Below, one piece after another: positions 27,001 to 34,901 of a stretch of DNA of 63,962 nucleotides (positions are counted from its first letter, which is position 1; each line of letters begins with the position of its first letter). Position numbers and translations under genes: made by a program. The notes under the pieces were generated by a model that searched no databases, was not told where the DNA came from, and saw nothing but the letters and a program-made list of their open reading frames with translations. Source of the stretch: Nocardia takedensis NBRC 100417. GTDB taxonomy: Bacteria > Actinomycetota > Actinomycetes > Mycobacteriales > Mycobacteriaceae. The DNA is taken from NCBI RefSeq assembly GCF_000308695.1, contig NZ_BAGG01000259.1, positions 1 to 63,962 of the forward strand. The letters run 5' to 3'.

Positions 27001-27810
27001 CAGCGTCGGATAGCGCGCGGCGGCGGTGTAGAAGTCGGCGCGCAGGGCCGCGACCACCCCCGCGCACCGTCCCGGCTCGGCCGGACCGCGCAGTCCGTCG
27101 AGTACCTCGAGATACCTGGTCGTGGATTCGTCGTCGAACGGCGGCAGGAACAGGTCCTCGAGTTGGTCGACGGCGAGGACGAACGGTTTCGTCTCCGAGG
27201 CGCGTTCGTCCGCCCACGACGCCAGATCCTCGGCCGCGACCGCCCCCGGCGTCACCAGCAGCACGTCGAACTCGTCGCGGACGCGGGCCGCGAATCCCGC
27301 CTGCACCAGCGAGGATTTGCCGACTCCGGAATCGCCGACCAGGATCAGCGGGTGGCCGCCGCTCTTGCCGAAGCGGGTCAGCATCGTCTCGATCTGCTCG
27401 TCGCGGCCCGCGAAGTGTTCGGCGTCGCTGATGGTGAGCGCCGCGAGCCCGGGGTAGGGGCAGACCGCCGGTGCGCCGTGCTGGGTGTCCGCGCGTTCCC
27501 GCTGCGCGCTCGACCACAACTTGTGCCAGACCGCCATGGAGTACAGCCCCGGGGTCGCGGGCTCGGGCCGGTGCTGCCGCGCGGCGGGGATCAGCACGCT
27601 CAGCACGGCCGAGAGCCCGTCGAATTTGGCAGGCACGCTGCGCCCGAGTCGCCAGTCCGAGACGCGCTGTGCGCTGACCTCGCGCCCGCGCGGGTTACGG
27701 GCTCGCAACTCGCGGGTCGCGCGCGCGCTGATCGCTTTGAGTGGGGGAGTGCCCGCTGCGGCGTAGAGCAGGTCCAGCCGGTGGGCCAGTTCGGCCCTGG
27801 TGGTGGTCAC
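24019..27810 (-). CDS. HTH - nSTAND1 NTPase - transmembrane - WD40 repeat signalling protein
   Basis: A 1263-residue multidomain protein (from GTG 27810; GTG 27837 is possible). Residues 1-80 form an XRE-like helical domain (SAQRVSDWRLGRSVP). Then come the nSTAND1 entry motif PYPGLAALTISDAEHFAGR, Walker A GDSGVGKSS (about 160) and Walker B VLAVDQLED (about 212). One transmembrane helix is at about 533-552. The rest is 14 WD40 blades (NxLASGSDD.TxRLWD), enough for two seven-bladed propellers. STAND ATPases are signal-activated switches; the WD40 part should sense or bind partners. The effector output is not obvious, unless the HTH binds DNA. No operon partner is seen. Confidence 0.92.
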   Translation of the reverse strand: MTTTRAELAHRLDLLYAAAGTPPLKAISARATRELRARNPRGREVSAQRVSDWRLGRSVPAKFDGLSAVLSVLIPAARQHRPEPATPGLYSMAVWHKLWSSAQRERADTQHGAPAVCPYPGLAALTISDAEHFAGRDEQIETMLTRFGKSGGHPLILVGDSGVGKSSLVQAGFAARVRDEFDVLLVTPGAVAAEDLASWADERASETKPFVLAVDQLEDLFLPPFDDESTTRYLEVLDGLRGPAEPGRCAGVVAALRADFYTAAARYPTLATWLETDQMLLGPPTAAELTAAIVEPARTQGLTIGDGLVELVLADLGVRGPGTGGAIRAGTFPLLAHALRSTWQSREGNVMSVRAYERAGGVRGAIATSAERRWASFDPLERDTARTILLHLVMPVADGTAVGRHVDRDTLIRRCPDPASAHTVLNALAEARIITQDVYGTSLAHDAVIGAWPRLAEWVEEDREDAIVRHRLQTDAEEWLAAGRDRALLYQGSRLAVASDLRARTPHALAPQGVEFLAAAETARRRRTLAERGLALFLVVGALVTTGLAVVSMRQSQRAERERADAQFAALVAAAQHDQSADPTESAQLALVAKGERPEDPRARGLVLASQSAPLAATVPAHDGAIYGAAVSSSGLVASAGYDDTVRLWRRDADRGLVAVGAALPTGSWVAAVAFAPDGRTLFASTATGRVLRWDVADAAHPVRAADIDLGHRGAAYAVAVRADGRWLATAGDDGTVRLHDLVSGRTRTLTGHTGPVRTVAFAPDGNTLASGSDDRTARLWDLTDPDAARELGAPLTGQAQTVHAVTFSPDGTTLATGSDDQTFRLWSLRDRAAPVPFGPPVEAHAAAVWSLAFAPDGRTLVSAARDGIAKLWSVIDPRGPVPVGQPMNGSRGALATAAFLDGDQVMTGGQAGTLQLWSLSPAVLAGHTGLVQAPSYDATGALMATGSWDGQVLLWDAGTATPRPLATVLPLTEDTRIENVALAPDGRTLAVTRADTGDVLLFDTTTPTAPRPLPTLSVPDARYAHELAFSPDSRLLATAADDDTVQLWDLTDRDRPTARPALTGPRGWVNAVAFAPDGSRLYAASADRRVHAWDLRADRRTSSVLAEQRGSVNALSPSADGTLLATGGDDQTVRVLRLTGDTAEELAALGGHSSTIRSVSFDPTSSLLATGADDQTVRLWSLGDPRAPQAIGTSLTPRGTVRWRVAFSPTGMLGAGGENAVLSWLSTDADAAADRICAASRGTDLDDQWQRWDDELSRACAH

Positions 27811-28299
27811 CGCTGCGCTCGCTCCCGTCCGAAACACCCCCGGTCCTGTTCACGTCCGGATCGATGCTACGGATTTGCTGAGAGCTCCGGTATGCCGCAC
27901 CCGTCACAGTGACGCTCGTCTCTCGGTCGTGATCGAGACGATCGCGACGAGGTTGCCGCCGATGTCTGCGGTCGCGCGGCGTTTTCCTCGACTCCGCGCC
28001 GCCCGGAGCTGCGATCGACGCCACATCCGATAACGGCCACATAAAGACAGACCGCGCGGTAGGTTACTCGGTAACGGGCCGCCCCACTGTGATAATTCCG
28101 CCTGATGAAGCGTCGCGGGCCGTCGTGTCGGAGCATGGACTCGCACGCCGAATTCCACGCTCTCCGAGCATTTCCCGGAGATATCCGACCGGACGGCATA
28201 GTATGGACGCCCCGGGTGACCGCTGGTAGCTGGTGAGGGCCGGATCGGGATTCGTGAGCTTTCCCGATGCGGGTATCGCATGCGCTCACGGGAGGTCGG
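27811..28299. other. Intergenic region upstream of the WD40 and response-regulator genes
   Basis: About 490 bp, lower in GC than its flanks. It should contain divergent promoters. A small inverted repeat GTTAC-TCG-GTAAC is visible near 28064-28076. Open frames on the minus strand here have no recognisable protein features and poor codon bias, so no gene is called. Confidence 0.5.
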
Positions 28300-28803
28300 A
28301 TGAGTCAGCACCCTTCCCATCGCCGCGTGCGCGCGGCCGGGAGGTCACCCGGGACGGCGCTCGCCTCGGTGCTCGTCGTCGAGGACGACCGGGCCACCGC
28401 CGAGATGATCGAGATCGTGCTGGGCGGACAGGGGCTGGCGGTGCACGTGTGTCCGCGCGGTGAACCCGCCGTGGCCATGGCCCAGCGCGTCGAGCCGGTC
28501 GTGGCACTGGTCGACCTGCTGCTGCCCGACCTCGGCGGCGCGCACGTCTGCCGCGCGATCCGAGCCAACGCCGCCACCCCGATCGTGACGATGTCGGCGG
28601 CCCGCGACCCCGAACTGATCGCGGCCGCCGCGGCCGCGGGCGCCGCCGACCACCTGGTCAAACCGTTCACGATGCAGCAACTCGTCGGCTGCGTGAGCGC
28701 CCACCTGCCCGACGCCGCGCTGCCCGGGATGGTGCGCGCGCCGAAACTCGACGCGCGCCCGTCCTCGGCTTCGATCGCCGAATCGATCATCCCGCGACAC
28801 TGA
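28300..28803 (+). CDS. Single-domain response regulator
   Basis: A 167-residue protein made of a receiver domain with short flanks. The acidic pair is in VVEDDRATAE, the phospho-acceptor Asp in ALVDLLLPDLGG, the switch residue in IVTMSA, and the conserved Lys in LVKPF. No output domain follows; the last 35 residues are low-complexity. ATG at 28300 has GGAGG 5 bp upstream, preferred over an upstream in-frame ATG at 28267. No histidine kinase gene is adjacent, so it is an orphan that may act by protein contact. Convergent with the Ddn-family gene. Confidence 0.88.
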   Translation: MSQHPSHRRVRAAGRSPGTALASVLVVEDDRATAEMIEIVLGGQGLAVHVCPRGEPAVAMAQRVEPVVALVDLLLPDLGGAHVCRAIRANAATPIVTMSAARDPELIAAAAAAGAADHLVKPFTMQQLVGCVSAHLPDAALPGMVRAPKLDARPSSASIAESIIPRH

Positions 28804-28819
28804 GCGGTCGCGGCCGGGC

Positions 28820-29248
28820 TCAGCCGCGCCGCAGCGCCAGAACCGGAATGACGCGCACGCCTTCGGTTTTCGTGGCGTACTCGGCGAAACCGGGGTAGCG
28901 GCGGGCCTGCTCGACGTAGACGCGGTCGCGCTCCGCTCCGGTGAGCTCCTCGATCGCGACCGGGTAGCGCTCGGTTCCGCGTTCGATCTCGGCGCGGCCC
29001 GCGGCCTTGAGGTTGTGGTACCAGTCGGGGTTGGTCGGCGCGCCCGCCTTGCTGGCGAAGATGTAGACCACGTCGGGATCGGATTCGTCGGCCAGGTACA
29101 TCAGCGGCGCGAGATGTTCCTGCCCCGACTTGCGACCCCGGTGATGCAACACAACCATCGGCGCCCCCTCGAACTGGCCGCCCACCCGGCCCTCGTTGGC
29201 GCGGAACTCCTCGACGATCTTGCTGTTCCAGTCCTGGTATTCGCTCAT
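28820..29248 (-). CDS. Deazaflavin (F420)-dependent nitroreductase-family protein
   Basis: A 142-residue split-barrel protein of the Ddn/TIGR00026 type. The family signature is visible in VVLHHRGRKSGQEHLAPLMYL (strand-loop-strand) and in NPDWYHNLKAAGRAEIE. Members use reduced F420 to reduce quinones, nitro compounds or unknown substrates. It ends 17 bp from the convergent response-regulator stop. A second family member lies at 58518-59021 in this window. Confidence 0.9.
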   Translation of the reverse strand: MSEYQDWNSKIVEEFRANEGRVGGQFEGAPMVVLHHRGRKSGQEHLAPLMYLADESDPDVVYIFASKAGAPTNPDWYHNLKAAGRAEIERGTERYPVAIEELTGAERDRVYVEQARRYPGFAEYATKTEGVRVIPVLALRRG

Positions 29249-29361
29249 GGGTCCGATCCTGCCACCCACGTCGGATGATCCGACGAACGCGGGCCGCCCG
29301 ACTCGGTCGGGCGGCCCGCTTCCCCGGGTACTGAACGACGCCGCCACGTCGTGCAGCATGA

Positions 29362-29880
29362 TCATTCTAGGACGCGGCCGGGCGCGGATTCGGTTGCCGC
29401 GCCGGTGAAGTTGAGGGTGGCGGTGGATCGGGTCGGTCCAGTGGACCGCGTCGGGTTTCTCGACGGGCTCGATGTCGAGATGGACCCCAAATCCTCCGGC
29501 AGTCCGTGATCGAGGCCGAGTGCTCTGGTCAGATCCCAGCGATGCACCAGCATGTCGGCGAAGTGCACCCCCAGAATCCGCCCCGCCGGCGAGGTCGCGC
29601 CGAATTTCGGCACCGCGACCTGCTCGTCGGCGGGACGCCCACGGAACGCCTCGATCCACCGATCGACCACCCGCCCGAAACTCCGTCGCGGATCGCCGTC
29701 CAGCGACACCTCGGACCCCGACAGCGGCGCGCTGATCGCCTCGTGCTCGGAATTCATGTGCGCCAACAGGTCCCGAACCCGCCACCCCGCGCACGGCGTC
29801 CACCTCCCGAGATCCTCGACGCCCACCGATTCGACCAGCCCCGCCAACTCCCGTAGCGCACGCGCGTCCAACTTGTCCAT
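29362..29880 (-). CDS. DinB/mycothiol-dependent maleylpyruvate-isomerase-like protein, C-terminus probably altered
   Basis: The first 130 residues match the TIGR03086/MDMPI helical-bundle fold, with LGRWTPCAGWRVRDLLAHM (first metal His) and GVHFADMLVHRWDLTRALG (second and third His). After LGLDHGLPEDLG the sequence becomes Ser/Thr/Pro-rich and unlike the family, suggesting a frameshift or terminal replacement near 29480. Product 172 residues from ATG 29880; a GTG 6 bp upstream is possible. A perfect palindrome overlaps its -10 region, so it appears to be tightly repressed. Confidence 0.7.
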   Translation of the reverse strand: MDKLDARALRELAGLVESVGVEDLGRWTPCAGWRVRDLLAHMNSEHEAISAPLSGSEVSLDGDPRRSFGRVVDRWIEAFRGRPADEQVAVPKFGATSPAGRILGVHFADMLVHRWDLTRALGLDHGLPEDLGSISTSSPSRNPTRSTGPTRSTATLNFTGAATESAPGRVLE

Positions 29881-29891
29881 GTCCACACCGC

Positions 29892-30226
29892 TCAGACTAT
29901 ACGAACGATCGTTCGTTCTTCTGGACTAGCGGGATCTGCCACGCGCGCCTGACGCCCGAACAGGCCATCCGCGAGTAGGTCGAAAAGGTATGCGCCGACG
30001 GCGTTCAGGAGTACATCGTCGACAGACGAACGGCGGCCGATGGCCAAGGCGTACGGGGTGATCTCGACCGCGATCGAGGCCGTGACGGCCACCGCCAGGA
30101 CGCGGTGCGGACGGCGGAACCAGGGGTGGCGCAACGGGAGCAGGAGTCCGAGGCGGCGAAGACCAGTAGGTTGCCGCCGATCTGTTCGAGGGTGCGGTTC
30201 TCGGCGAGCACGTCGGCCAGAGGCAT
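29892..30226 (-). pseudogene. VanZ-like membrane protein remnant
   Basis: An N-terminal piece (LADVLAENRTLEQIGGNLLVFA) lies in one frame. After a shift near 30150 another frame continues with LLLPLRHP, a membrane segment, and SSVDDVLLNAVGAYL, the VanZ hallmark (gRstdvdDVllN). About one third of a normal VanZ gene upstream of this is missing. Confidence 0.65.
29896..29916 (-). promoter_or_regulatory. TATAGT -10 box overlapped by a perfect 16-bp palindromic operator
   Basis: ACGAACGATCGTTCGT (29901-29916) is fully palindromic and of TetR-operator style. On the minus strand it directly abuts a TATAGT hexamer (29896-29901) placed so that transcription would start about 10 bp before the ATG at 29880. 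Confidence 0.6.
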
Positions 30227-30317
30227 ACCCGCCAGTCTCCTCCGGTCCTGCGAAGCCCACGATCGGCTCCACCGACCCCGCACAGGATCTCCGCATTCCG
30301 CCGATGGTGCGACGGCT

Positions 30318-30470
30318 TCAGCGAAGCAGGGCCAAGTGGGCGCGGGGCTGCCAGGACATGGGGCCGGTGGGGAAGTCGAAGCGGATCAGGCGGTGCGGCG
30401 GGTCGGCTTCGACGTGGGCGACGGGGCGGGAGGAAACCCGCGATCATCTTCTCGAGGACGGAGTTCAGGC
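30318..30470 (-). pseudogene. 3' fragment of an unrecognised gene
   Basis: A minus-strand frame ends at a TGA (30318-30320) after about 35 residues with normal protein character, closing with RLIRFDFPTGPMSWQPRAH. Another nearby frame holds GLNSVLEKMIAGF, probably from the same protein. No start, no full domain and no family recognised. Confidence 0.35.
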
Positions 30471-30561
30471 CGGACAGGACGTGGCGGCCCAGCGGCGACC
30501 GCGTCGGTGGGCTCGCCCGCGACGACCGTCGGACTCGACTCGCCGGAGTCCGCCGCCGGGA

Positions 30562-30951
30562 TCAGCCCGGCCGCATTCGGGCCGCCTGCTCCAGGCTGAA
30601 CGAGCGCCCCATCTGCATCGACACCAGGTCGATGCCGAGCGTCTTGGTGACCCGCGCGCCGAGTTCGACGGCCACGCCCATCACGACGGCCGATTCCTCG
30701 GCCATCTTGCGGGCGACGAACGCGCCGCGCCTGCCCGGATCGGCCGCCCGCAGCACCGTCAGGTGCACGATACGGCCCATCGCCGCCGAATACACCTGCA
30801 CCAGGCGCTGTTCGGCGGGCCCCGCATCGATCCGCACGATGTGCGAGTACCGGGCGGCCCCGGGGTCGGCGTGCGCGCCGGACGCCACGCCGGACAGGAA
30901 CAGGAAGGCGGCGAGCAGTATCCCGCCCGTCCGCCGCGGGTGGTGCGACAT
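30562..30951 (-). CDS. Chimeric secreted ORF: antigen-85-like N-terminus fused to unrelated tail
   Basis: The 129-residue frame starts with a signal peptide (LLAAFLFLSGVASGAHA) and then VQVYSAAMGRIVHLTVLRAAD. This matches the mature start of the intact mycolyltransferase-like esterase at 59145-60125 (VEVYSAAMNRSIPVQVIRAAD). Directly after that the hydrolase domain is absent, and an unrelated helical segment (FVARKMAEESAVVMGVAVEL) follows to the stop. It is most simply the product of a deletion that fused two genes. Expression is unknown and function unlikely. Confidence 0.6.
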   Translation of the reverse strand: MSHHPRRTGGILLAAFLFLSGVASGAHADPGAARYSHIVRIDAGPAEQRLVQVYSAAMGRIVHLTVLRAADPGRRGAFVARKMAEESAVVMGVAVELGARVTKTLGIDLVSMQMGRSFSLEQAARMRPG

Positions 30952-30986
30952 CGCGACTCCTCGCGCCGGTGAAACGATTCCGACGC

Positions 30987-32285
30987 TCAGTCAAGGGCAT
31001 CGGGTTCCGGCGCAGCGTCGATCCCAGAGATATTGTGGCGGTTGATAATTCGGGGCGGGGAAAGTCGATCCGAATCCCAATCGGGCTCGCCCGACGGCGC
31101 GGAGCGGGTGATCAGCGCCGCGTTGAGATACCACCACGACCTGGTGTCGGCGATGTCGAGACCGGTCAACTCGCCCACGCGGCGCAGTCGGTAGTCGATC
31201 GTGTTGGGATGCACGCCCATGGCCCGCGCGGCCACCCTGCGGTCGCGTCCCGCCGCGAAGTATTCGCGCAGCGTGCGCAGCAGTTCGGGATGTTCGTCGA
31301 GCGGGAGGAGTCTGCGTTGCAGCACGGTGCGCCCGATACCGGGACGGGTGAGTTGGTACTCCATCGCCAGATCGGCGAAACGGTGCAGGCCCGGACCGAG
31401 CCCGAGTTGTTCGACGGTGTCGAGCAATTCGTGGGTGTGCCGGGTCGCCGTGGCGATCAGCGCCGTCTCGGTCTCCAGAACCGCGGCCGTCAACGGCACT
31501 TGCGCGGCGGCCGACAGATCATCGACCAACGCGTCGGTGTCGGCCTCGGCGAAACGGTCGGCGGGCAGCAGGACGGTGCCGCCGTCGGTCGACAGCAGCG
31601 ACAGCGCCCGATCGCGCGAGGTGGCGGCCAGCGCCGACTGCACGCGACGCAGTTTGCGCCGGGCCACGACCTGACCGTCGAGACCGGGGCGCTGTTCGTC
31701 GGGATGGGCGGGCATCGACACGGCGAGCACCAGGTAGCTCGCGGCCACCGGGATGCCGCTGTCGCGCGCGGCGGCCGAGGTCGGATGTCCGCCCAGCAGC
31801 GCGGAGGTCAACGTGTGGACCGCGGTGTGGTGTTCGGCGGCGACACTGCGCAGTTCGCGGACATAGGTCTTGCTGACCGTCGAGGTGAACTGGTTGAGCA
31901 GGCGCATCGCGACGGCGATACCGGTGGCGATGTCGAATTCCACGCCGGGATCGGTGCGCGGGAACAGCAGGTCCACGGCGGCCTCGAAGCCGCGGTGGGC
32001 GGCGTGCAGGACGGTGTCGATGGGGATGCCGCCGCGCGCCCACCCCGCGGCCGTGGACTCCAGGCGCGCGATCCGCTCGGGCACCGGTTCGCCGCGCAGT
32101 TCCCGGATCATCCGGTCCACGCAGGTCCTGGCCAGGTTCGTCAGCTCGGTCGCCGGTTCGCCCGTCGTGGCGGCCGCGCACGGAGCGCCCGACCGCGCGA
32201 GATGGGCGAGCACCTCGCGGGCGAGGCGGTGGACCTCGGGCGTCGCCGGCCGGGTGCGCGAGTCGGGCGCGATACTGTCGATCAT
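30987..32285 (-). CDS. PucR/CdaR-type transcriptional regulator
   Basis: A 432-residue regulator: N-terminal helical sensor region, a central GGDEF-like CdaR domain (about 190-300), and a C-terminal PucR HTH with YFAAGRDRRVAARAMGVHPN and TIDYRLRRVGELTGLD. ATG at 32285 is preferred (AAGGAGGT 7 bp upstream) over the GTG at 32288. The roughly 40 residues after the HTH are unusual for the family and may be run-on. No target gene is obvious: downstream lies a belt of pseudogenes, upstream a TetR gene on the same strand. Confidence 0.9.
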   Translation of the reverse strand: MIDSIAPDSRTRPATPEVHRLAREVLAHLARSGAPCAAATTGEPATELTNLARTCVDRMIRELRGEPVPERIARLESTAAGWARGGIPIDTVLHAAHRGFEAAVDLLFPRTDPGVEFDIATGIAVAMRLLNQFTSTVSKTYVRELRSVAAEHHTAVHTLTSALLGGHPTSAAARDSGIPVAASYLVLAVSMPAHPDEQRPGLDGQVVARRKLRRVQSALAATSRDRALSLLSTDGGTVLLPADRFAEADTDALVDDLSAAAQVPLTAAVLETETALIATATRHTHELLDTVEQLGLGPGLHRFADLAMEYQLTRPGIGRTVLQRRLLPLDEHPELLRTLREYFAAGRDRRVAARAMGVHPNTIDYRLRRVGELTGLDIADTRSWWYLNAALITRSAPSGEPDWDSDRLSPPRIINRHNISGIDAAPEPDALD

Positions 32286-32536
32286 CACGTGACCTCCTTG
32301 TCACCGCCGGGGCCGCGCGGGTGGCTCCGGCTGCGCGGTCGCCGAGGCCGCGGCCCGGACGCTCGTTCTGGAGATCCACGCTAATCCGAGCGGACGCTCA
32401 CCTTCTACTCCGCTTTCCCGTTCTCGCCGCGTACGACAAATCCGGCATCTACCTGCGAGTTCACCCGGCTGGGTGCGATGAGGGCGATATCGGGAGCGGA
32501 AATGAGGAGCGACCGCTCACTTTCCCGGGGCGACGC

Positions 32537-33154
32537 TCACCGCCGCATCTCGGCGTCGATCCACCGGCCGATCATGCGCGCCGTCATGGCGATCGCCTCC
32601 CGGCGTTCGGCACCGTCGACATCCTGCGCGGAGGCGCGCAGCACCGCGGCGAACCCGGTGTTGATGAGGACGAAGGTCATGGTGTCGAACTCGCGGTCGT
32701 CGCCCGGCCCGAGCATCTGGATCAGCATGACCTTGACCAGTACGCGCAGGCGCGGCTCGAACTCCGGGAGGCCGCTGCTGTAGAACTGCACACCGGCCAC
32801 CAGCGCGCGCACCAGCGGGGCCTGCGCCACGAGTTCGACGGTGATCGTGTCCAGCACGCCCGCCATCAGTTGTTCCGGCGACTCCGCCGACGAGTCGAAC
32901 AGTCGATCGGTAAACCGGCGCTCGATGTTCTCCAACAACCGGCGCAGCAGTTCGTCCACGATGACCGCGCGGTCGGCGAAATACCGGTAGACGGTGCCGA
33001 TACTCACCTCGGCCTCCGCGGCGATCCGGTTGGTCGAGGTGGCGGCGATTCCGCGCTCCCCGAACAGGCGCGCCGCCGTGTCCAGGATGTGCTCGCGGGT
33101 CGCCCGCGCGCGGTCCTGGGTGGGGCGCCGACGCTGTCCGGTCTTCGTGGGCAC
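32537..33154 (-). CDS. TetR-family transcriptional regulator
   Basis: A 205-residue TetR protein. The HTH is in STNRIAAEAEVSIGTVYRYF (residues about 40-60) after an Arg-rich N-terminal arm. GTG at 33154 has AGGAGG 6-7 bp upstream. It is divergent from the ABC1-kinase gene across a 211-bp gap that includes a run of seven A (33277-33283), and it could control that gene. The ligand is unknown. Confidence 0.9.
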   Translation of the reverse strand: MPTKTGQRRRPTQDRARATREHILDTAARLFGERGIAATSTNRIAAEAEVSIGTVYRYFADRAVIVDELLRRLLENIERRFTDRLFDSSAESPEQLMAGVLDTITVELVAQAPLVRALVAGVQFYSSGLPEFEPRLRVLVKVMLIQMLGPGDDREFDTMTFVLINTGFAAVLRASAQDVDGAERREAIAMTARMIGRWIDAEMRR

Positions 33155-33365
33155 CCGATTCCTCCTGTCCCGCGGCAGTCGTGCCGACGATACGAGGACC
33201 GTCCCGGCCACCGGCCCGCAGGGGATGGGCCCTGGACACTTCATCGGTTCCGGTCGCCCGATTCGGGATGCCTCACAAAAAAACCCGGGCCCGCCACCGT
33301 TCGCCCTCGCCGCCCCCGTGACCAGGGGTAGCGTGACCGCCGCACGAGCCAGGGAGGTGCGCACG

Positions 33366-34901
33366 GTGCGGGATCGAGTCCCCCGGAGTCGCGTCGCGCG
33401 CGGCACCGCGCTGGGAATGCTGGTCGCGGGCCAAGCGGTGCGCGGGGCCCGGACGCGCGCCGCCGCCCTCGGCCGACCCGAACGCGCGCGGCAGGCGCTG
33501 GCCGAACGCTCCGCCCTGCAAGCCGCCCAGCAACTGGTCACCGTCCTGGGCGGCATGAAGGGCGCCGCGATGAAACTCGGCCAGATGCTGTCGGTCCTCG
33601 ACATCGACCTGGTCCCCGAATCCCACCGCGAACTGTTCCGGCACAAACTCGCCGAACTGCGCGACCGCGCCCCCCACTTCTCCTTCGCCGCCATGCGCGC
33701 GGTCATCGAACAGGACCTCGGGCCGCTGACGGGCGTCTTCGCCGACTTCGACGAGACTCCTGTCGCCGCCGCGTCCATCGGACAGGTCTACCGCGCGCGC
33801 CTGCGCGACGGCCGCGTGGTCGCCGTCAAGGTCAAATACCCGGGCGTGGACGAGGCCGTGCACGCCGACATGCGCAACCTCGAACTGTTCGGCAAACTCT
33901 GGAAATCCGTGCTGCCCAGCGCCTCGGACTCCGACGTGCTCGGCGAGATCGCCCGCAACATCGGCGCCGAACTCGACTACGTGAGCGAAGCCCGCAACCA
34001 GCGTCGCGTCGCGAGTCGCTACCGCGGGCATCCGTTCGTCGTCGTGCCCGACAGCATCCCGGAATTCTGCGGGCCGCACGTCCTGGTCACCGAATTCATC
34101 GATGGTTCGCCGTTCGAGGCGCTGCGGTCACTGCCCGACGCCGACCGCGCGCGCGTCGGCGAACTGATCTACCGCTTCTACATCACCTCGCTGTTCACCG
34201 ACTTCGAGTTCTGCGGCGACCCGCACCCCGGCAACATGCTGCTCGCCGCCGACGGCCGGATCGCCTTCCTCGACTTCGGTCTCTACCACCGGATGGACCC
34301 CGCGCACGCCGACTTCGAACGCCGCTGCCTGCTCGCGGCGGGCCAAGGACGCGCCGAGGACCTCTACACCGCCTGGGTCGGGCGCGGGATCATCGACCCG
34401 CGCTCCGGTGTCACCGCCGAGGAATGCCTCGACTACGTGTGGGCCGCCGCCGGATGGCACCTGCTCGACGAACCCGTCACCATCACCCCCGAACTCGCCA
34501 CCAGCGCCGTCGTGCTCGCCGTCGACCCCCGCGCCACCGAATTCGGCGGCGTCCACCGCCAGCGCCTACCCCCCGAACACGTCTTCTCCCGCCGCGCCGA
34601 CCTGCTCACCTTCGCCGCCCTCGGCCAACTCGCCGTCACCAACAACTGGCACACCCTCGCCACCGAATGGCTCGAACACCGCCCCCCGACCACCGACACA
34701 GGCCGAGCCATCGCCACCTGGCAAACCCCCACCCCCACCCCTGACCCTCACTCCGCCAGTTTCTCCAGCGCGCTGCGGGCGACCTTGCGAACCGGGGGAT
34801 GCCGGTCGTCCACCAACGGCTCGATCAACCGCCGCACCCCGGTCGCCTTCATCTGGACCAGCGCCTTGATCGCCGCCCCGCGTGCGGGGGTGTCCAGATA
34901 G
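33366..34901 (+). CDS. ABC1/ADCK/UbiB-family atypical kinase
   Basis: A 511-residue UbiB-type protein-kinase-like ATPase. The KxGQ motif is in GAAMKLGQMLS, the Ala-rich loop in AAASIGQVY, the ATP-binding Lys in VAVKVKYPG, the catalytic Asp and Asn in CGDPHPGNML, and the metal Asp in LDFGLYH. The last roughly 55 residues after TPTPTPDPH are not family-like and are read entirely antisense to the HEAT-repeat gene (154-bp overlap), so the original stop has probably been lost. GTG at 33366 is chosen (GGGAGG upstream); GTG at 33357 is also possible. Family members support quinone or lipid metabolism. Confidence 0.88.
   Translation: MRDRVPRSRVARGTALGMLVAGQAVRGARTRAAALGRPERARQALAERSALQAAQQLVTVLGGMKGAAMKLGQMLSVLDIDLVPESHRELFRHKLAELRDRAPHFSFAAMRAVIEQDLGPLTGVFADFDETPVAAASIGQVYRARLRDGRVVAVKVKYPGVDEAVHADMRNLELFGKLWKSVLPSASDSDVLGEIARNIGAELDYVSEARNQRRVASRYRGHPFVVVPDSIPEFCGPHVLVTEFIDGSPFEALRSLPDADRARVGELIYRFYITSLFTDFEFCGDPHPGNMLLAADGRIAFLDFGLYHRMDPAHADFERRCLLAAGQGRAEDLYTAWVGRGIIDPRSGVTAEECLDYVWAAAGWHLLDEPVTITPELATSAVVLAVDPRATEFGGVHRQRLPPEHVFSRRADLLTFAALGQLAVTNNWHTLATEWLEHRPPTTDTGRAIATWQTPTPTPDPHSASFSSALRATLRTGGCRSSTNGSINRRTPVAFIWTSALIAAPRAGVSR

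Noticed and set aside
27867..28320. Two overlapping minus-strand frames of about 140 codons
   Set aside because: No ribosome-binding site, no protein-like pattern, lower GC without third-position bias; treated as promoter region.
33277..33283. Run of seven A next to GC-rich sequence, possible terminator on the minus strand
   Set aside because: GGGCCCGGG precedes the T-run on the minus strand, but there is no stem with a usable loop, and it lies between divergent genes.
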